From JBEKTY01 sp049515555 (lineage in GTDB: Bacteria; Planctomycetota; Planctomycetia; Pirellulales; Thermoguttaceae): a stretch of DNA of 64,000 bases. Each line of letters begins with the position of its first letter. The stretch's first letter is position 1. Position numbers and translations under genes: made by a program. The notes beneath the pieces are model-generated. The model made no database searches. It was given only the letters and a program-made list of their open reading frames with translations, and was not told the origin of the DNA. The DNA lies in contig JBEKTY010000009.1 of NCBI GenBank assembly GCA_049515555.1, forward strand, positions 17,287 to 81,286. Reading direction: 5' to 3'. Shown in pieces: positions 55,274-63,850 of this stretch.

Positions 55274-56031
55274 GCGACCCGCGGCAGATCATCGCCCTGG
55301 CCGCCGCCGCGGCCGCCGCCGGGCTGTGGCTCCTGTTGCCGCGGGGCGCCGCCCGCGGCCGCTCGGCTGGCGCGCTGCTGGCCCTGGCCGCTCTGGCCGC
55401 CTGGGCCTGGCATCTGCCGGGCCTGGCCGACCGCCTGGCCGGCAGCCTGTTCTGGGTCGTGGCCGGGGTAACGATCGTCGCCGCTGCGGCAACGGTCACC
55501 TTCCGCAGCCCGGTGTACTGCGCCATCTGGTTCGGCATGACGCTGGTCGGCACGGCCGGACTGTTCCTGCTGGCCGGGGCCCAGTTCCTCGCCGTGGCCA
55601 CCCTGGTCGTCTACGCCGGGGCGATCCTGGTCACCTTCCTGTTCGTGCTCATGCTCTGCCAGCCGGAAGGCCACACCTCCTACGACCGCCGGAGCTGGGA
55701 GGCCCTGCTGTCGGCGGCCACCGGCGCGGTGATGATCGGCATCCTGTCGATGACCTTGGCCGGGGTGCTCCGGGAGGGGCCGGCAGTCAGCGATCAGCGG
55801 TCAGCGATCAGCGGTCGGCAGTCAGCAGTCAGCCCCTCGCCATTAGCCACTAGCCACTATCCACCAGCCACTACCCCCTCGCCCGTTGCCCGGCTCGGCG
55901 CGGAATTGTTCACGCGATACCTGATCGCCATCGAAGTTACCGGCACACTGCTGTTTGCGGCCCTGGTGGGCGCGGCCGTGATCGTCACCCAGGGCAAGAC
56001 CCGGCCGCCGGAGCCGGGGTCAGGGGAGTAA
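55270..56031 (+). CDS. nuoJ: NADH-quinone oxidoreductase subunit J
   Basis: A 253-residue membrane subunit with about five TM segments. The family region is SPVYCAIWFGMTLVGTAGLF and VATLVVYAGAILVTFLFVLM, with the TM3 pi-bulge region and conserved Tyr and Gly. Between TM4 and TM5 is a low-complexity stretch of about 50 residues (SDQRSAISGRQSAVSPSPLA) encoded by a CAGTCAGCG minisatellite. The start ATG 55270 overlaps the stop of nuoI. Confidence 0.88.
   Translation: MSDPRQIIALAAAAAAAGLWLLLPRGAARGRSAGALLALAALAAWAWHLPGLADRLAGSLFWVVAGVTIVAAAATVTFRSPVYCAIWFGMTLVGTAGLFLLAGAQFLAVATLVVYAGAILVTFLFVLMLCQPEGHTSYDRRSWEALLSAATGAVMIGILSMTLAGVLREGPAVSDQRSAISGRQSAVSPSPLATSHYPPATTPSPVARLGAELFTRYLIAIEVTGTLLFAALVGAAVIVTQGKTRPPEPGSGE
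55788..55882 (+). repeat. CAGTCAGCGATCAGCGGT minisatellite inside nuoJ
   Basis: CAGTCAGCGATCAGCGGTCA, with GCGATCAGCGGTCGGCAGTC and so on, followed by CCATTAGCCACTAGCCACTA. It is translated in frame between the fourth and fifth TM segments and lengthens a loop of NuoJ. Related strings are at 56481 and 63130. Confidence 0.75.
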
Positions 56032-56036
56032 GCACA

Positions 56037-56480
56037 ATGCCGCACGAGATTGCCCCCTTGCACTGTTACCTGGCCGTCGGCGCCATGCTGTTCGGCCTTG
56101 GTCTGGTGGGCTTCCTGAGCCGGCGGAACATGATCGTCATGTTCCTCTCGGCCGAGATGATGCTCCAGGGCGTGTCGCTGAGCCTGGTGGCCTGGAGCCG
56201 ATACCACGACGACCTGGGCGGCCAGGTGCTGGTACTGTTCATTATTGCCGTGGCCGCATGCGAGGCGGCCATTGCCCTGGCCATGGTACTGATGCTGTTC
56301 GAGCGGAGCGGCACGCTGGACGTGGCCGCCTGGCACGCCCTGCGCGGGGCCAATCAGCCGGCCTTCGAGGAGGAGCCCTTGCCGCCCGATCTGCCGCCGG
56401 CCCCCTGGCCGCGCCTGCCGCCGGCCGGCGTGCGGCCCCCAATCCCACAGGAAGAGGAGGGCCACCGCCGCCGCGTATGA
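56037..56480 (+). CDS. nuoK: NADH-quinone oxidoreductase subunit K
   Basis: A 147-residue membrane subunit with three TM segments (about residues 9-26, 30-52, 63-83). LGLVGFLSRRNMIVMFLSAE holds the conserved glutamate, and AACEAAIALAMVLMLF the second one. The length is about 40 residues beyond the usual 100; the extra C-terminus is rich in Pro and Glu (LPPDLPPAPWPRLPPAGVRP). The ATG is 6 bases after the nuoJ stop. Confidence 0.92.
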   Translation: MPHEIAPLHCYLAVGAMLFGLGLVGFLSRRNMIVMFLSAEMMLQGVSLSLVAWSRYHDDLGGQVLVLFIIAVAACEAAIALAMVLMLFERSGTLDVAAWHALRGANQPAFEEEPLPPDLPPAPWPRLPPAGVRPPIPQEEEGHRRRV

Positions 56481-56592
56481 AGCGGTCAGCGGTCAGCAAT
56501 CAGCGATCAGCGTACGCCACTCACCACTCACCACTCACCACTCACCACTCGCCACTCACCACTCACCACTCGCCACTCACCACTCGCCACTC
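56481..56592. repeat. CAGCGATCAGCG and CACTCACCACTCGCCACT minisatellite between nuoK and nuoL
   Basis: GGTCAGCGGTCAGCAATCAG is followed by repeats of ACTCACCACTCACCACTCAC with CGCCACT variants up to the nuoL start. It is non-coding and belongs to the same repeat type as the sequence inside nuoJ. Confidence 0.75.
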
Positions 56593-58800
56593 ATGCCGCT
56601 CGACATCCCCACCCTGCTGGTTTCGATCCCGGCCCTGCCGCTGCTGGCCGCGGTGCTCACGGCGGTTGCGGGCAAGCGGCTCTTGCGATCGGCCAGCCAC
56701 ATTCCGGCGGTTGTGGCCGTGGCCGCCGCCTGCGCGGCCAGCCTGTTGCTGGTCTGCGCCATCGGGCACGAGCCCCGGCGCGAGCGGATCGTGACCCTCT
56801 GGACCTGGTCCGCCGTGGACGCCGCGGATGGCTTGCCCACCCATGCTTCTCACACTGCTGGACAAGCCAGCAGTGGCACCCTTAGCACTGCTGGACGAGC
56901 CAGCAGTGGCGCCCCTAGCGCAGCAACTCCTGGCCGGGGGCTAACAGCCGCCGGAGAAACCCGGCGGGATTTCCGCGTGGACGTTACCCTGCGGGCCGAT
57001 CCGCTCACGGCCGTCATGCTGACCACAGTGACCTTTATCAGCCTGCTGGTGATCGTCTACTCGGTGGGCTATATGCGCGGCGATCCGGGCTACTGGCGAT
57101 TCTTCGCCTACGTGTCGCTCTTCGTCTTCTCGATGACGATGCTGGTGGCGGCCAGCAATTTTGTGCTGCTTTACATGTTCTGGGAGGCCGTGGGCCTGTG
57201 CAGTTACCTGCTGATCGGGTTCTGGTTCCAAAGGCGCGAGGCGTCGGCCGCTGCGCTGAAGGCCTTCCTGGTGAACCGCGTGGGCGATTTCGGCTTCCTC
57301 CTGGCCATACTGCTGCTGTGGACGACCTACGGGACGCTGGATTTCCACGATCCGCCGACGGACCCTTCCGTTGGCAGCCCTTCGGCCTTCCGCCTTCGGC
57401 CTTCCGCCTTCCGCCTTCCACCTTCGGCCCCCGGCTCGGTGCCGGGCATCCTGGGTCAGACCCGGCTTGCGCATCCGGAGCTTTACGTGCCCGGCGGCGT
57501 GGCGGCGGCCATCTGCCTGCTGCTGTTGCTGGGGGCGTGCGGCAAGAGTGCCCAACTGCCACTGCACGTGTGGCTGCCGGATGCCATGGAGGGTCCCACG
57601 CCGGTCAGCGCCCTGATCCACGCGGCCACCATGGTCACCGCGGGCGTGTACCTCGTGGCCCGCTGCTCGCCGCTGTTCGCGGTCTCGGCCGAAGCCCGGT
57701 ATGTCGTGGCGGCCATCGGCGGGAGCACGGCCCTGATGGCCGCCCTGGTGGCCCTGACCCAGACCGACCTGAAACGCGTCCTCGCCTACTCGACCATCAG
57801 CCAACTCGGCTACATGTTCCTGGCCTTGGGGGTGGGGACTTTGGCCGGCGTGGCGGCGGGCATGTTCCACCTGGTGACGCATGCCTTCTTCAAGGCCCTG
57901 CTGTTCCTCGGCGCCGGCAGCGTGATGCACGCCATGGGCGGGGTAGTCGACGTGCGGCAGTTGGGCGGCCTGCGACGCCGGCTGCCCCTGACCCATTGGA
58001 CCTTCCTCATCGGCTGCCTGGCCCTGGCGGGCGTGGCGCCGCTTGCCGGGTTCTGGAGCAAGGATGCCATCCTGGCGGCGGTAGCGGAAAAGGCCGGCCA
58101 GCCGGCCCCGCCCGGCCTCTATGCGGCCCTGTATTGGGTGGGCCTGCTAACCGCCTTCGTGACCGCCGCCTACGCCTTCCGGGCCTTCTTCCTCACGTTC
58201 TATGGCCCGGAGCGGATACCGGCCGCCGCCGGCGATCATGCACACGAGTCGCCGCTGGCGATGACCGGCCCGATGCTGCTGCTGGCCCTGGGGGCGCTCA
58301 GCGTGGGGGCATACTTCCAGGCGACGGGCGATTTCCTGGACCGCGCGGGGTTCCTGGCCCAGACCCCGTCGCTTGTCTGCCTCGAACCGGCCGCCGCGGA
58401 CGCTGAACCGCACGCGACCTTGCACCGCTCGGTCGCCGTGCTCAGCACGCTGGCGGCCGTGGCGGGCATCGCGCTGGCCTGGCTGCTGTACGTAGACCCC
58501 AGGGCCTGGGCCCGGCGCCTGGTGCATGCCGTGGGCCGGACCGGGCTGGCGGCCTTATGCCGCGGCAAGTTCTTCTTCGACCCGATCTACCTGGCCTTGG
58601 TCGTGCGGCCGATGGAGCGGTTGGCCCGGGCCGCGGCGTGGATCGATCGCTGGCTGATCGACGGCGCGGTCAATGCCGTGGGGGCCCTGCCCGGACTCGT
58701 CGGCTCGGCCCTGCGGCCGCTCGAAAGTGGCATGCTCCAGTTCTACGCCTTGGTAATGGTCCTGGGCCTGCTGGCCCTGTTGGGAATCCTGCTATCGTGA
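56593..58800 (+). CDS. nuoL: NADH-quinone oxidoreductase subunit L
   Basis: A 735-residue antiporter-like proton-pumping subunit. Motifs are VNRVGDFGFLLAILLLWTTY, LHVWLPDAMEGPTPVSALIH with the conserved Lys/Glu partner region, HAATMVTAGVYLVARCSPLF, ALTQTDLKRVLAYSTISQLG and HLVTHAFFKALLFLGAGSVM. Residues about 78-118 contain a repeat-derived loop (56836-56940, two palindromes), and about 255-280 another (SPSAFRLRPSAFRLPPSAPG, 57375-57430). Both interrupt loops between TM segments. The C-terminal lateral helix region ends with MVLGLLALLGILLS. Confidence 0.92.
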   Translation: MPLDIPTLLVSIPALPLLAAVLTAVAGKRLLRSASHIPAVVAVAAACAASLLLVCAIGHEPRRERIVTLWTWSAVDAADGLPTHASHTAGQASSGTLSTAGRASSGAPSAATPGRGLTAAGETRRDFRVDVTLRADPLTAVMLTTVTFISLLVIVYSVGYMRGDPGYWRFFAYVSLFVFSMTMLVAASNFVLLYMFWEAVGLCSYLLIGFWFQRREASAAALKAFLVNRVGDFGFLLAILLLWTTYGTLDFHDPPTDPSVGSPSAFRLRPSAFRLPPSAPGSVPGILGQTRLAHPELYVPGGVAAAICLLLLLGACGKSAQLPLHVWLPDAMEGPTPVSALIHAATMVTAGVYLVARCSPLFAVSAEARYVVAAIGGSTALMAALVALTQTDLKRVLAYSTISQLGYMFLALGVGTLAGVAAGMFHLVTHAFFKALLFLGAGSVMHAMGGVVDVRQLGGLRRRLPLTHWTFLIGCLALAGVAPLAGFWSKDAILAAVAEKAGQPAPPGLYAALYWVGLLTAFVTAAYAFRAFFLTFYGPERIPAAAGDHAHESPLAMTGPMLLLALGALSVGAYFQATGDFLDRAGFLAQTPSLVCLEPAAADAEPHATLHRSVAVLSTLAAVAGIALAWLLYVDPRAWARRLVHAVGRTGLAALCRGKFFFDPIYLALVVRPMERLARAAAWIDRWLIDGAVNAVGALPGLVGSALRPLESGMLQFYALVMVLGLLALLGILLS
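56853..56908 (+). repeat. Two palindromes inside nuoL related to the SDR/NuoB element
   Basis: CACTGCTGGACAAGCCAGCA (56853), completed GTG, and CACTGCTGGACGAGCCAGCA (56886), completed GTG, each form a hairpin with 9-base arms. The arms CACTGCTGG and CCAGCAGTG are identical to the first inner hairpin of the elements at 44819 and 47124, and TGGCACCC follows the first one as there. The outer stem is missing, so this is a partial form. The frame is kept. Confidence 0.8.
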
Positions 58801-58920
58801 GTTGGGATTTGGGGACTTAGGGATTTAGGGATTTGGGGATTTGGAGAGTTGGAGAGTTGGCGATCTGTTGTGAGTTTCGTGAGTTGGGAATACTATCGCT
58901 TTGAGCTTGGCGGCCCCGAT
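58801..58920. repeat. GGGATTTG minisatellite between nuoL and nuoM
   Basis: TTGGGATTTGGGGACTTAGG and GATTTAGGGATTTGGGGATT form the same 8- to 9-base unit as at 39620. Frames through it upstream of 58921 encode no family residues. Confidence 0.7.
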
Positions 58921-60513
58921 ATGGCCACGCTGCTGTGGGTGACGATCTTCCTGCCGCTGGCGGCGGCGGTCTGGCCGGGCGGCGGCCGGGTGGCGATGCG
59001 CCGCCGGGCACTGGCCGCGGCCATGCTCGCGCTGGCCGGGGCCATAGTGCTGGCCGTGAGCTACCCCATCCGCGACGACGCCTTCGCCCAGACCGATGCC
59101 GCCTGGCTGGCCGCGGCCGGCGTGCCGTTGGATATTCGTTTCAGCCTGGCCCTGGACGGCCTGAGCCTGTGGCTCTTCACGCTGACCGCCTTGCTACTGC
59201 TGGTGGCCGTGCTCGTCAGTTGGGAGGCCATCCAGGAGCAGGCGCCGCTCTATTACCGGCTGCTGCTGATGCTCGGCAGCGGGATGCTGGGCGTGTTCGC
59301 GGCCCGCGACATCATACTGTTCTACGTGTTCTTCGAGTTCACGCTGGTCCCGCTGTTCTTCTTGATCGGCATCTGGGGCAGCACCGAGCGCCGCTACGCC
59401 GCCGCCAAGTTCTTCTTGTTCACGCTGACCGGCAGCTTGCTGACCCTGGTGGGCCTGCTGGTGCTCGTGCTTTGGGATGCCTATGGTGGTCCGGCGGGCG
59501 ACGGTCCGCCCTTCCTGGCCCGCACGATGACCTTTTCGATCCCCGAGCTGACCCGCCGGCTGGCGGAACATCCCATGCCGGCGGCCTTGCAACTTTGGGT
59601 CTTCCTGGCCCTGGCGGCCGGGTTCGCGGTGAAGGTGCCGCTGGTGCCGCTGCACACCTGGCTGCCGTTGGCCCACGTCGAGGCCCCCGCGGCGGGCAGT
59701 GTGCTGCTGGCCGGCGTGCTGCTGAAGATCGGCAGTTACGGCTTCGTCCGCTTCAGCCTGCCCATGCTCCCGCTGGCCACGGCCCGTTGCATGCCCTGGC
59801 TCGTGGGCCTGTCGGTGGTGGGGATTATCTACGGGGCACTGGTGGCCCTGGCCCAAAGCGACCTGAAACGCCTGGTGGCCTACTCCAGCGTCAGCCACAT
59901 GGGCCTGTGCATGTTGGGCGTGTTCGCCGTCAACCGGCTGGCCATCCAGGGCAGCGTGTTGCAGATGGTCAGCCATGGGCTGGCCACCGGCGGGCTCTTT
60001 GCCCTGGTGGGCATGCTCTACGAGCGTTATCACACGCGGCAGATCGCCGACTTCGGGGGCATCGCCCGGGAAACACCGCGGCTGGCATTCTTCATGGTGC
60101 TGCTGGCCCTGGCCAGCGCCGGCCTGCCGGGCCTGAGCGGGTTTGCCGGCGAGCTGCTGGTGCTCTTGGGCATGTTCCAGCGGGCCTGGGCTGGCCCGGC
60201 GGGGCCCTGGACCGCCGCCTACCGCTTCCTGGCTGTGCTGGCCGCCAGCGGCATGATCCTGGGGGCGTGGTACATGCTCGGACTGGTGCAGCGGGTGTTG
60301 TTCGGGCCGCTACGGCAGGCCGACCGCCGGCCGGCGGTTCGCGACCTGGGCCTCCGCGAGATCGCGGCCCTGGCCCCGCTGGCCGTGCTGATCGTGTGGA
60401 TCGGCGTCCAGCCGCGGCTGTTCCTGGACCGCATGGCCCCCACGCTGGACCGGCTCACGGCCGGGGTGCAGCAGGCGGTCGATCATCCGGAGGAGATCCC
60501 GCGTGTCCACTGA
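58921..60513 (+). CDS. nuoM: NADH-quinone oxidoreductase subunit M
   Basis: A 530-residue antiporter-like subunit with about 13 to 14 TM segments. FYVFFEFTLVPLFFLIGIWG holds the conserved Glu, and the antiporter core is LPLAHVEAPAAGSVLLAGVL, KIGSYGFVRFSLPMLPL, LAQSDLKRLVAYSSVSHMGL and VSHGLATGGLFALVGMLYER. The ATG at 58921 is preferred because the frame upstream (from 58849) is encoded by a minisatellite; it lacks a strong ribosome site. It overlaps nuoN by 11 bases. Confidence 0.93.
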   Translation: MATLLWVTIFLPLAAAVWPGGGRVAMRRRALAAAMLALAGAIVLAVSYPIRDDAFAQTDAAWLAAAGVPLDIRFSLALDGLSLWLFTLTALLLLVAVLVSWEAIQEQAPLYYRLLLMLGSGMLGVFAARDIILFYVFFEFTLVPLFFLIGIWGSTERRYAAAKFFLFTLTGSLLTLVGLLVLVLWDAYGGPAGDGPPFLARTMTFSIPELTRRLAEHPMPAALQLWVFLALAAGFAVKVPLVPLHTWLPLAHVEAPAAGSVLLAGVLLKIGSYGFVRFSLPMLPLATARCMPWLVGLSVVGIIYGALVALAQSDLKRLVAYSSVSHMGLCMLGVFAVNRLAIQGSVLQMVSHGLATGGLFALVGMLYERYHTRQIADFGGIARETPRLAFFMVLLALASAGLPGLSGFAGELLVLLGMFQRAWAGPAGPWTAAYRFLAVLAASGMILGAWYMLGLVQRVLFGPLRQADRRPAVRDLGLREIAALAPLAVLIVWIGVQPRLFLDRMAPTLDRLTAGVQQAVDHPEEIPRVH

Positions 60514-62206
60514 GACAGTCTGGTTCCTGAGTGCCGAGATCGTGCTGGTGGCCACGGCGCTGGCGATCTATTTGGGCGGGGCCTTTTCCCGCTCCGTGCG
60601 GCCTTGGGCCCTGGTGGCTGGGGCGGGGATCGTGCTGGCCGCCGCGGCCCTGTGGGCCTGGGGTGGCACCCCGCCCCGAGTGCCCGACCCGGTCGTGGCC
60701 AACCATCCGCCGCCGACGGCGGCCGCGTCCGGATTGGCCGGGATTCATAATGCGACAGAGAATTGTCCCGTCATCCCCGATCCGCTGGCAGCCTTCGGCC
60801 GCTGGCTGGCCCTGGCCGCCGGCGCCGTCATGGTCCTGATGACCGCCCGGCCGCTTACCACCGGCGGCACGCCCGAGTATCTGGGCTCGCTCCTGCTGGC
60901 CGTGGCCGGGCTGATGCTGGTGGCCGCGGCGGGCAACCTCATTTTGCTGTTCGTCGGCCTCGAGCTGATCTCGATCCCCACCTACATCCTGCTGTCGCTG
61001 GGCCGGCGTGACGCGGCGGGCCAGGAATCGGCCGCCAAGTACTTCTTCCTCAGCGTGCTGGCCTCGGCCATCTTCCTCTACGGGCTGAGCTTCCTGTACG
61101 GCGCCAGCGGTACGACCCAATTGTGGGCCATCCGGCTGCGACTGAGCATGCCGGCGGGCTCGCCGCTGGGCCTGCCCGCCGGCTTCCAGCCGCTGGTGAA
61201 ACTGGGCCTGGTGCTCGTGATGGCCGGCCTGGCCTTTCGCATAACGGCCGTGCCGTTCCACTTCTACGCCCCCGACGTGTATCAGGGCACGATCCAGGCC
61301 AACGCCGCACTGCTCTCGGTGCTGCCCAAGGCGGCCGGCCTCGTGGCCTTGGTCCGGCTGGTCGTGTTCGCCATGCCCGACGTGGCTTTCGACGCCTGGA
61401 AGATCGCCGTGGTCCTGTCGGCCTTGACCATGACGCTGGGCAATGTCGTGGCCTTATGGCAGGGGCACCTGCGGCGACTGCTGGCCTATTCGGCAATTGC
61501 CCATGCCGGCTACCTACTGATGGGGCTGGCGGTCGGGCTGGCCGGGCCGGGCGTGTCGGGCTGGTGGGACGGCCTGGCCGCAATGTGGTTCTATCTGTGC
61601 GTTTATGCGGCGGCCACGCTGGGCGCGTTCGCCGCCCTGGTATATCTCGGCCACGGCCGGCAGCAGATCGAGGCGATCGAGGAGTTGGCCGGGCTGGGCC
61701 GCTCGCAGCCGGCGGTCGCCGCGGCCCTGGCCGTCTGCCTGCTGAGCCTGACCGGCCTGCCGCCCACCGCCGGGTTCCTGGGAAAGCTGTTCCTGGTGGG
61801 CAGTGCCTTGGGGGTCGAGGCCGGCACGGGCGGGCCGCACCGGCCGTGGCTCGTGGGCCTGGCCGTGCTGGCCGTGCTCAACGCCGCCATTGCCGCCTGC
61901 TATTATCTGCGGATCGTGGCCGTGATGTACTTCCGCACGCCCCCGGCCATGCCTCGACCCGCAGGCGGCGCCGGGGCCTGGACCGCGACTATGGCCTGCT
62001 GCCTGGCCGTGCTTGTGCTGGGCGTGTGTCCCGGGCCGCTCGTCCGGGCCTGCTCCAGCGCCGGCCAGCGCCCGGTGTCCAGCCTATGGCGCGAGGATAT
62101 GAAAATGGTAGAATCACAATGGGGTTTTGCGAATTGCGGTGAGGATCGCACAACGTGTCTCCCTCTCCCTCCGAGAGAGGGCCGGGGTGAGGGGAAGCCG
62201 CGTTAA
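60503..62206 (+). CDS. nuoN: NADH-quinone oxidoreductase subunit N
   Basis: A 567-residue antiporter-like subunit. SAAKYFFLSVLASAIFLYGL-like ESAAKYFFLSVLASAIFLYG and VPFHFYAPDVYQGTIQANAA are the first conserved blocks; LWQGHLRRLLAYSAIAHAGY and LSLTGLPPTAGFLGKLFLVG follow. The start is a GTG at 60503 that overlaps nuoM. The C-terminal 45 residues after ARACSSAG are non-homologous; the last ~18 (CLPLPPREGRGEGKPR) are encoded by a CCCTCTCCC-type repeat that ends just after the stop. It is the last gene of the operon. Confidence 0.92.
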   Translation: MSTETVWFLSAEIVLVATALAIYLGGAFSRSVRPWALVAGAGIVLAAAALWAWGGTPPRVPDPVVANHPPPTAAASGLAGIHNATENCPVIPDPLAAFGRWLALAAGAVMVLMTARPLTTGGTPEYLGSLLLAVAGLMLVAAAGNLILLFVGLELISIPTYILLSLGRRDAAGQESAAKYFFLSVLASAIFLYGLSFLYGASGTTQLWAIRLRLSMPAGSPLGLPAGFQPLVKLGLVLVMAGLAFRITAVPFHFYAPDVYQGTIQANAALLSVLPKAAGLVALVRLVVFAMPDVAFDAWKIAVVLSALTMTLGNVVALWQGHLRRLLAYSAIAHAGYLLMGLAVGLAGPGVSGWWDGLAAMWFYLCVYAAATLGAFAALVYLGHGRQQIEAIEELAGLGRSQPAVAAALAVCLLSLTGLPPTAGFLGKLFLVGSALGVEAGTGGPHRPWLVGLAVLAVLNAAIAACYYLRIVAVMYFRTPPAMPRPAGGAGAWTATMACCLAVLVLGVCPGPLVRACSSAGQRPVSSLWREDMKMVESQWGFANCGEDRTTCLPLPPREGRGEGKPR

Positions 62207-62300
62207 CCGGGATTATTCACCGAGGCTCGTAGTGACCCGATTTATCGGGTCTGGAGAGTGTGAACAGGTCAGGGACCGCATGAATGCGGTCACTACGAAC
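62150..62300. repeat. CCCTCTCCC hairpin plus palindromic element GTAGTGACC/GGTCACTAC, copy 2
   Basis: CTCCCTCTCCCTCCGAGAGA (62158), continuing GGGCCGGGGTGAGGGGAAG, is followed by CCGGGATTATTCACCGAGGC at 62207 and the element with GACCCGATTTATCGGGTC and GACCGCATGAATGCGGTC ending ACTAC at 62296. The second part matches 47777-47870 with only a few changes. It closes the nuo operon region. Confidence 0.85.
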
Positions 62301-62309
62301 GGTTGACGG

Positions 62310-62384
62310 GCCGAACCCCAAATCCCCAAATCCCCAAAATCCCCAAATCCCTAAATCCCCAAATCCCTAAATCCCCAATCCCTC
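62310..62384. repeat. CCCAAATCCCTAAATCCCC minisatellite
   Basis: CCCCAAATCCCCAAATCCCC continues with AAAATCCCCAAATCCC and CTAAATCCCC units up to 62380. Translation gives NPQIPKIPKSLNPQIPKSPI, which is why the frame upstream of 62387 is not treated as coding. Confidence 0.8.
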
Positions 62385-62386
62385 TC

Positions 62387-63850
62387 ATGCCCCCGCGCCG
62401 TTTCCATGCCGCCGAGTTGGCCCGCTTGTTCGAGTCGGCCGCCGCGCCGATCTACGTCCTGGACGACGAGTTGACGATCATCTACTTGAACGAAGCTTGC
62501 CGGCAGTGGCTGGGCCCGGTGGCCGACGAGCTGCAGGGCCGGCAGTGCGTGTATCACACGGCAGTGGGGCGGGGCGGGGTCGAGGCTGCGGCAGGGCAAT
62601 TGTGCCCGCCGCCGGCCGTGCTCCAGGGGCAGGACCTTACGGCCGACGTCGCCCGGACCACGCCCAAGGGCACGGTGTATCGCCGGGCACGCTTTGTGCC
62701 CTTGGCCGCCGCGGGCGAGGACCCGTTCGGCGTGGTCGCCCTGCTGGGGCCGGGTGATTTGGCCCAGCCGGGCAGCGTCGGGCCGGCCCCTTCACTGGCC
62801 GCTAAAGAAGAGCAAGCGCTCGATCTGCACGAGCAGGTGCGGCGGTTCCGGCTCCAGGCGGCCCTGCGCTACGGTCTGGAGCGGCTCGTAGGCGGCAGTC
62901 CGGCCATGCGGCGTGCCCGGGCACAGGCCGAGCTGGCCGCCGGCGCGGCCGCCAGCGTGCTGGTGGTCGGTCCGCCGGGCAGCGGGCGGCGGCACCTGGC
63001 CGAGACGATCCACTACGCCGCCGACCCGGCCGCGGCCGGCGCCCTGGTGCCGCTGGAATGCTCGCTGTTGCCGGCCGAGGTGATCCACTCGACGTTCCGC
63101 GGGCTGCTGGAGGGCACTGCTGAGCGGGCAGCGATCAGCGATCAACGGTCAGCTCCCTCGCCCCTCGTCCCTCGCCCCTCGCCCCTCGCCCCTCCTCCCG
63201 GCCGCAGCACGCTCCTGTTGATCGACGCCGATCAACTGCCCGCCGAGAGCCAGGCGGTGCTGGCCGAGACGATCGCGGCCGCCGGCGTGCCCATCCGCCT
63301 GATCGCCACGGCGGCGCAGCCGCTGGCCGAAGCGGTGCGGCGCGGGCGATATCGGCAGGACCTGGCCGCGGAACTGAGCACGATCCAGATCGAGCTCGTG
63401 CCGCTGGCCCAGCGGCGGGAGGACCTGCCGCTGGTGGCCCAGGCGCTGCTGGAAGAGGTCAATGCCCGGGGTCGCAAGCAGCTCGGCGGCTTCACGCCCG
63501 AGGCCCTCGACCGGCTGGACGCCTACGCCTGGCCGGGCAACGTGGCCGAGCTGGTGCAGGTGGTGGCCGAGGGCCACGCCCGGGCCGCCGGGCCGGAGAT
63601 TACGGCCGACGATCTGCCGGAGCGGCTGCGGCTGGCGGCCGAGGCCGCCGCCCGGCCTCGCCGCAAAGAAGAAACCATCGCCCTGGAGGAATTCCTCGCC
63701 CGCATCGAGCGCGAGCTGATCCGCCGGGCGCTGGCCCGGGCCAAGGGTAACAAGGCCAAGGCCGCCCGACTGCTGGGCCTGAATCGGCCGCGGCTCTACC
63801 GGCGGATGTTCCGCCTGGGGATCCTCGAAGACGGACCCGGCGATACTTAA
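62387..63850 (+). CDS. PAS-AAA+-Fis regulator lacking the sigma-54 contact loop
   Basis: A 487-residue protein. Residues about 10-110 are PAS-like (APIYVLDDELTIIYLNEACR, WLGPVADELQGRQCVYHT). The AAA+ domain follows with LVGGSPAMRRARAQAELAAG, VLVVGPPGSGRRHLAETIHY (Walker A with Arg in place of the Lys-Thr pair) and TLLLIDADQLPAESQAVLAE (Walker B). The GAFTGA loop that contacts sigma-54 is missing; a repeat-encoded stretch (ISDQRSAPSPLVPRPSPLAP) stands there. EFLARIERELIRRALARAKG with KAARLLGLNRPRLYRRM is the C-terminal Fis-type HTH. It may regulate genes without sigma-54. Confidence 0.8.
   Translation: MPPRRFHAAELARLFESAAAPIYVLDDELTIIYLNEACRQWLGPVADELQGRQCVYHTAVGRGGVEAAAGQLCPPPAVLQGQDLTADVARTTPKGTVYRRARFVPLAAAGEDPFGVVALLGPGDLAQPGSVGPAPSLAAKEEQALDLHEQVRRFRLQAALRYGLERLVGGSPAMRRARAQAELAAGAAASVLVVGPPGSGRRHLAETIHYAADPAAAGALVPLECSLLPAEVIHSTFRGLLEGTAERAAISDQRSAPSPLVPRPSPLAPPPGRSTLLLIDADQLPAESQAVLAETIAAAGVPIRLIATAAQPLAEAVRRGRYRQDLAAELSTIQIELVPLAQRREDLPLVAQALLEEVNARGRKQLGGFTPEALDRLDAYAWPGNVAELVQVVAEGHARAAGPEITADDLPERLRLAAEAAARPRRKEETIALEEFLARIERELIRRALARAKGNKAKAARLLGLNRPRLYRRMFRLGILEDGPGDT
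63128..63203 (+). repeat. GCAGCGATCAGCGATCAACG and CCTCGCCCCTCGTCC minisatellite inside the regulator gene
   Basis: GGGCAGCGATCAGCGATCAA is followed by CCCCTCGTCCCTCGCCCCTC and similar units to 63202. It is in frame and replaces the segment that would normally carry the GAFTGA loop. Confidence 0.75.
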
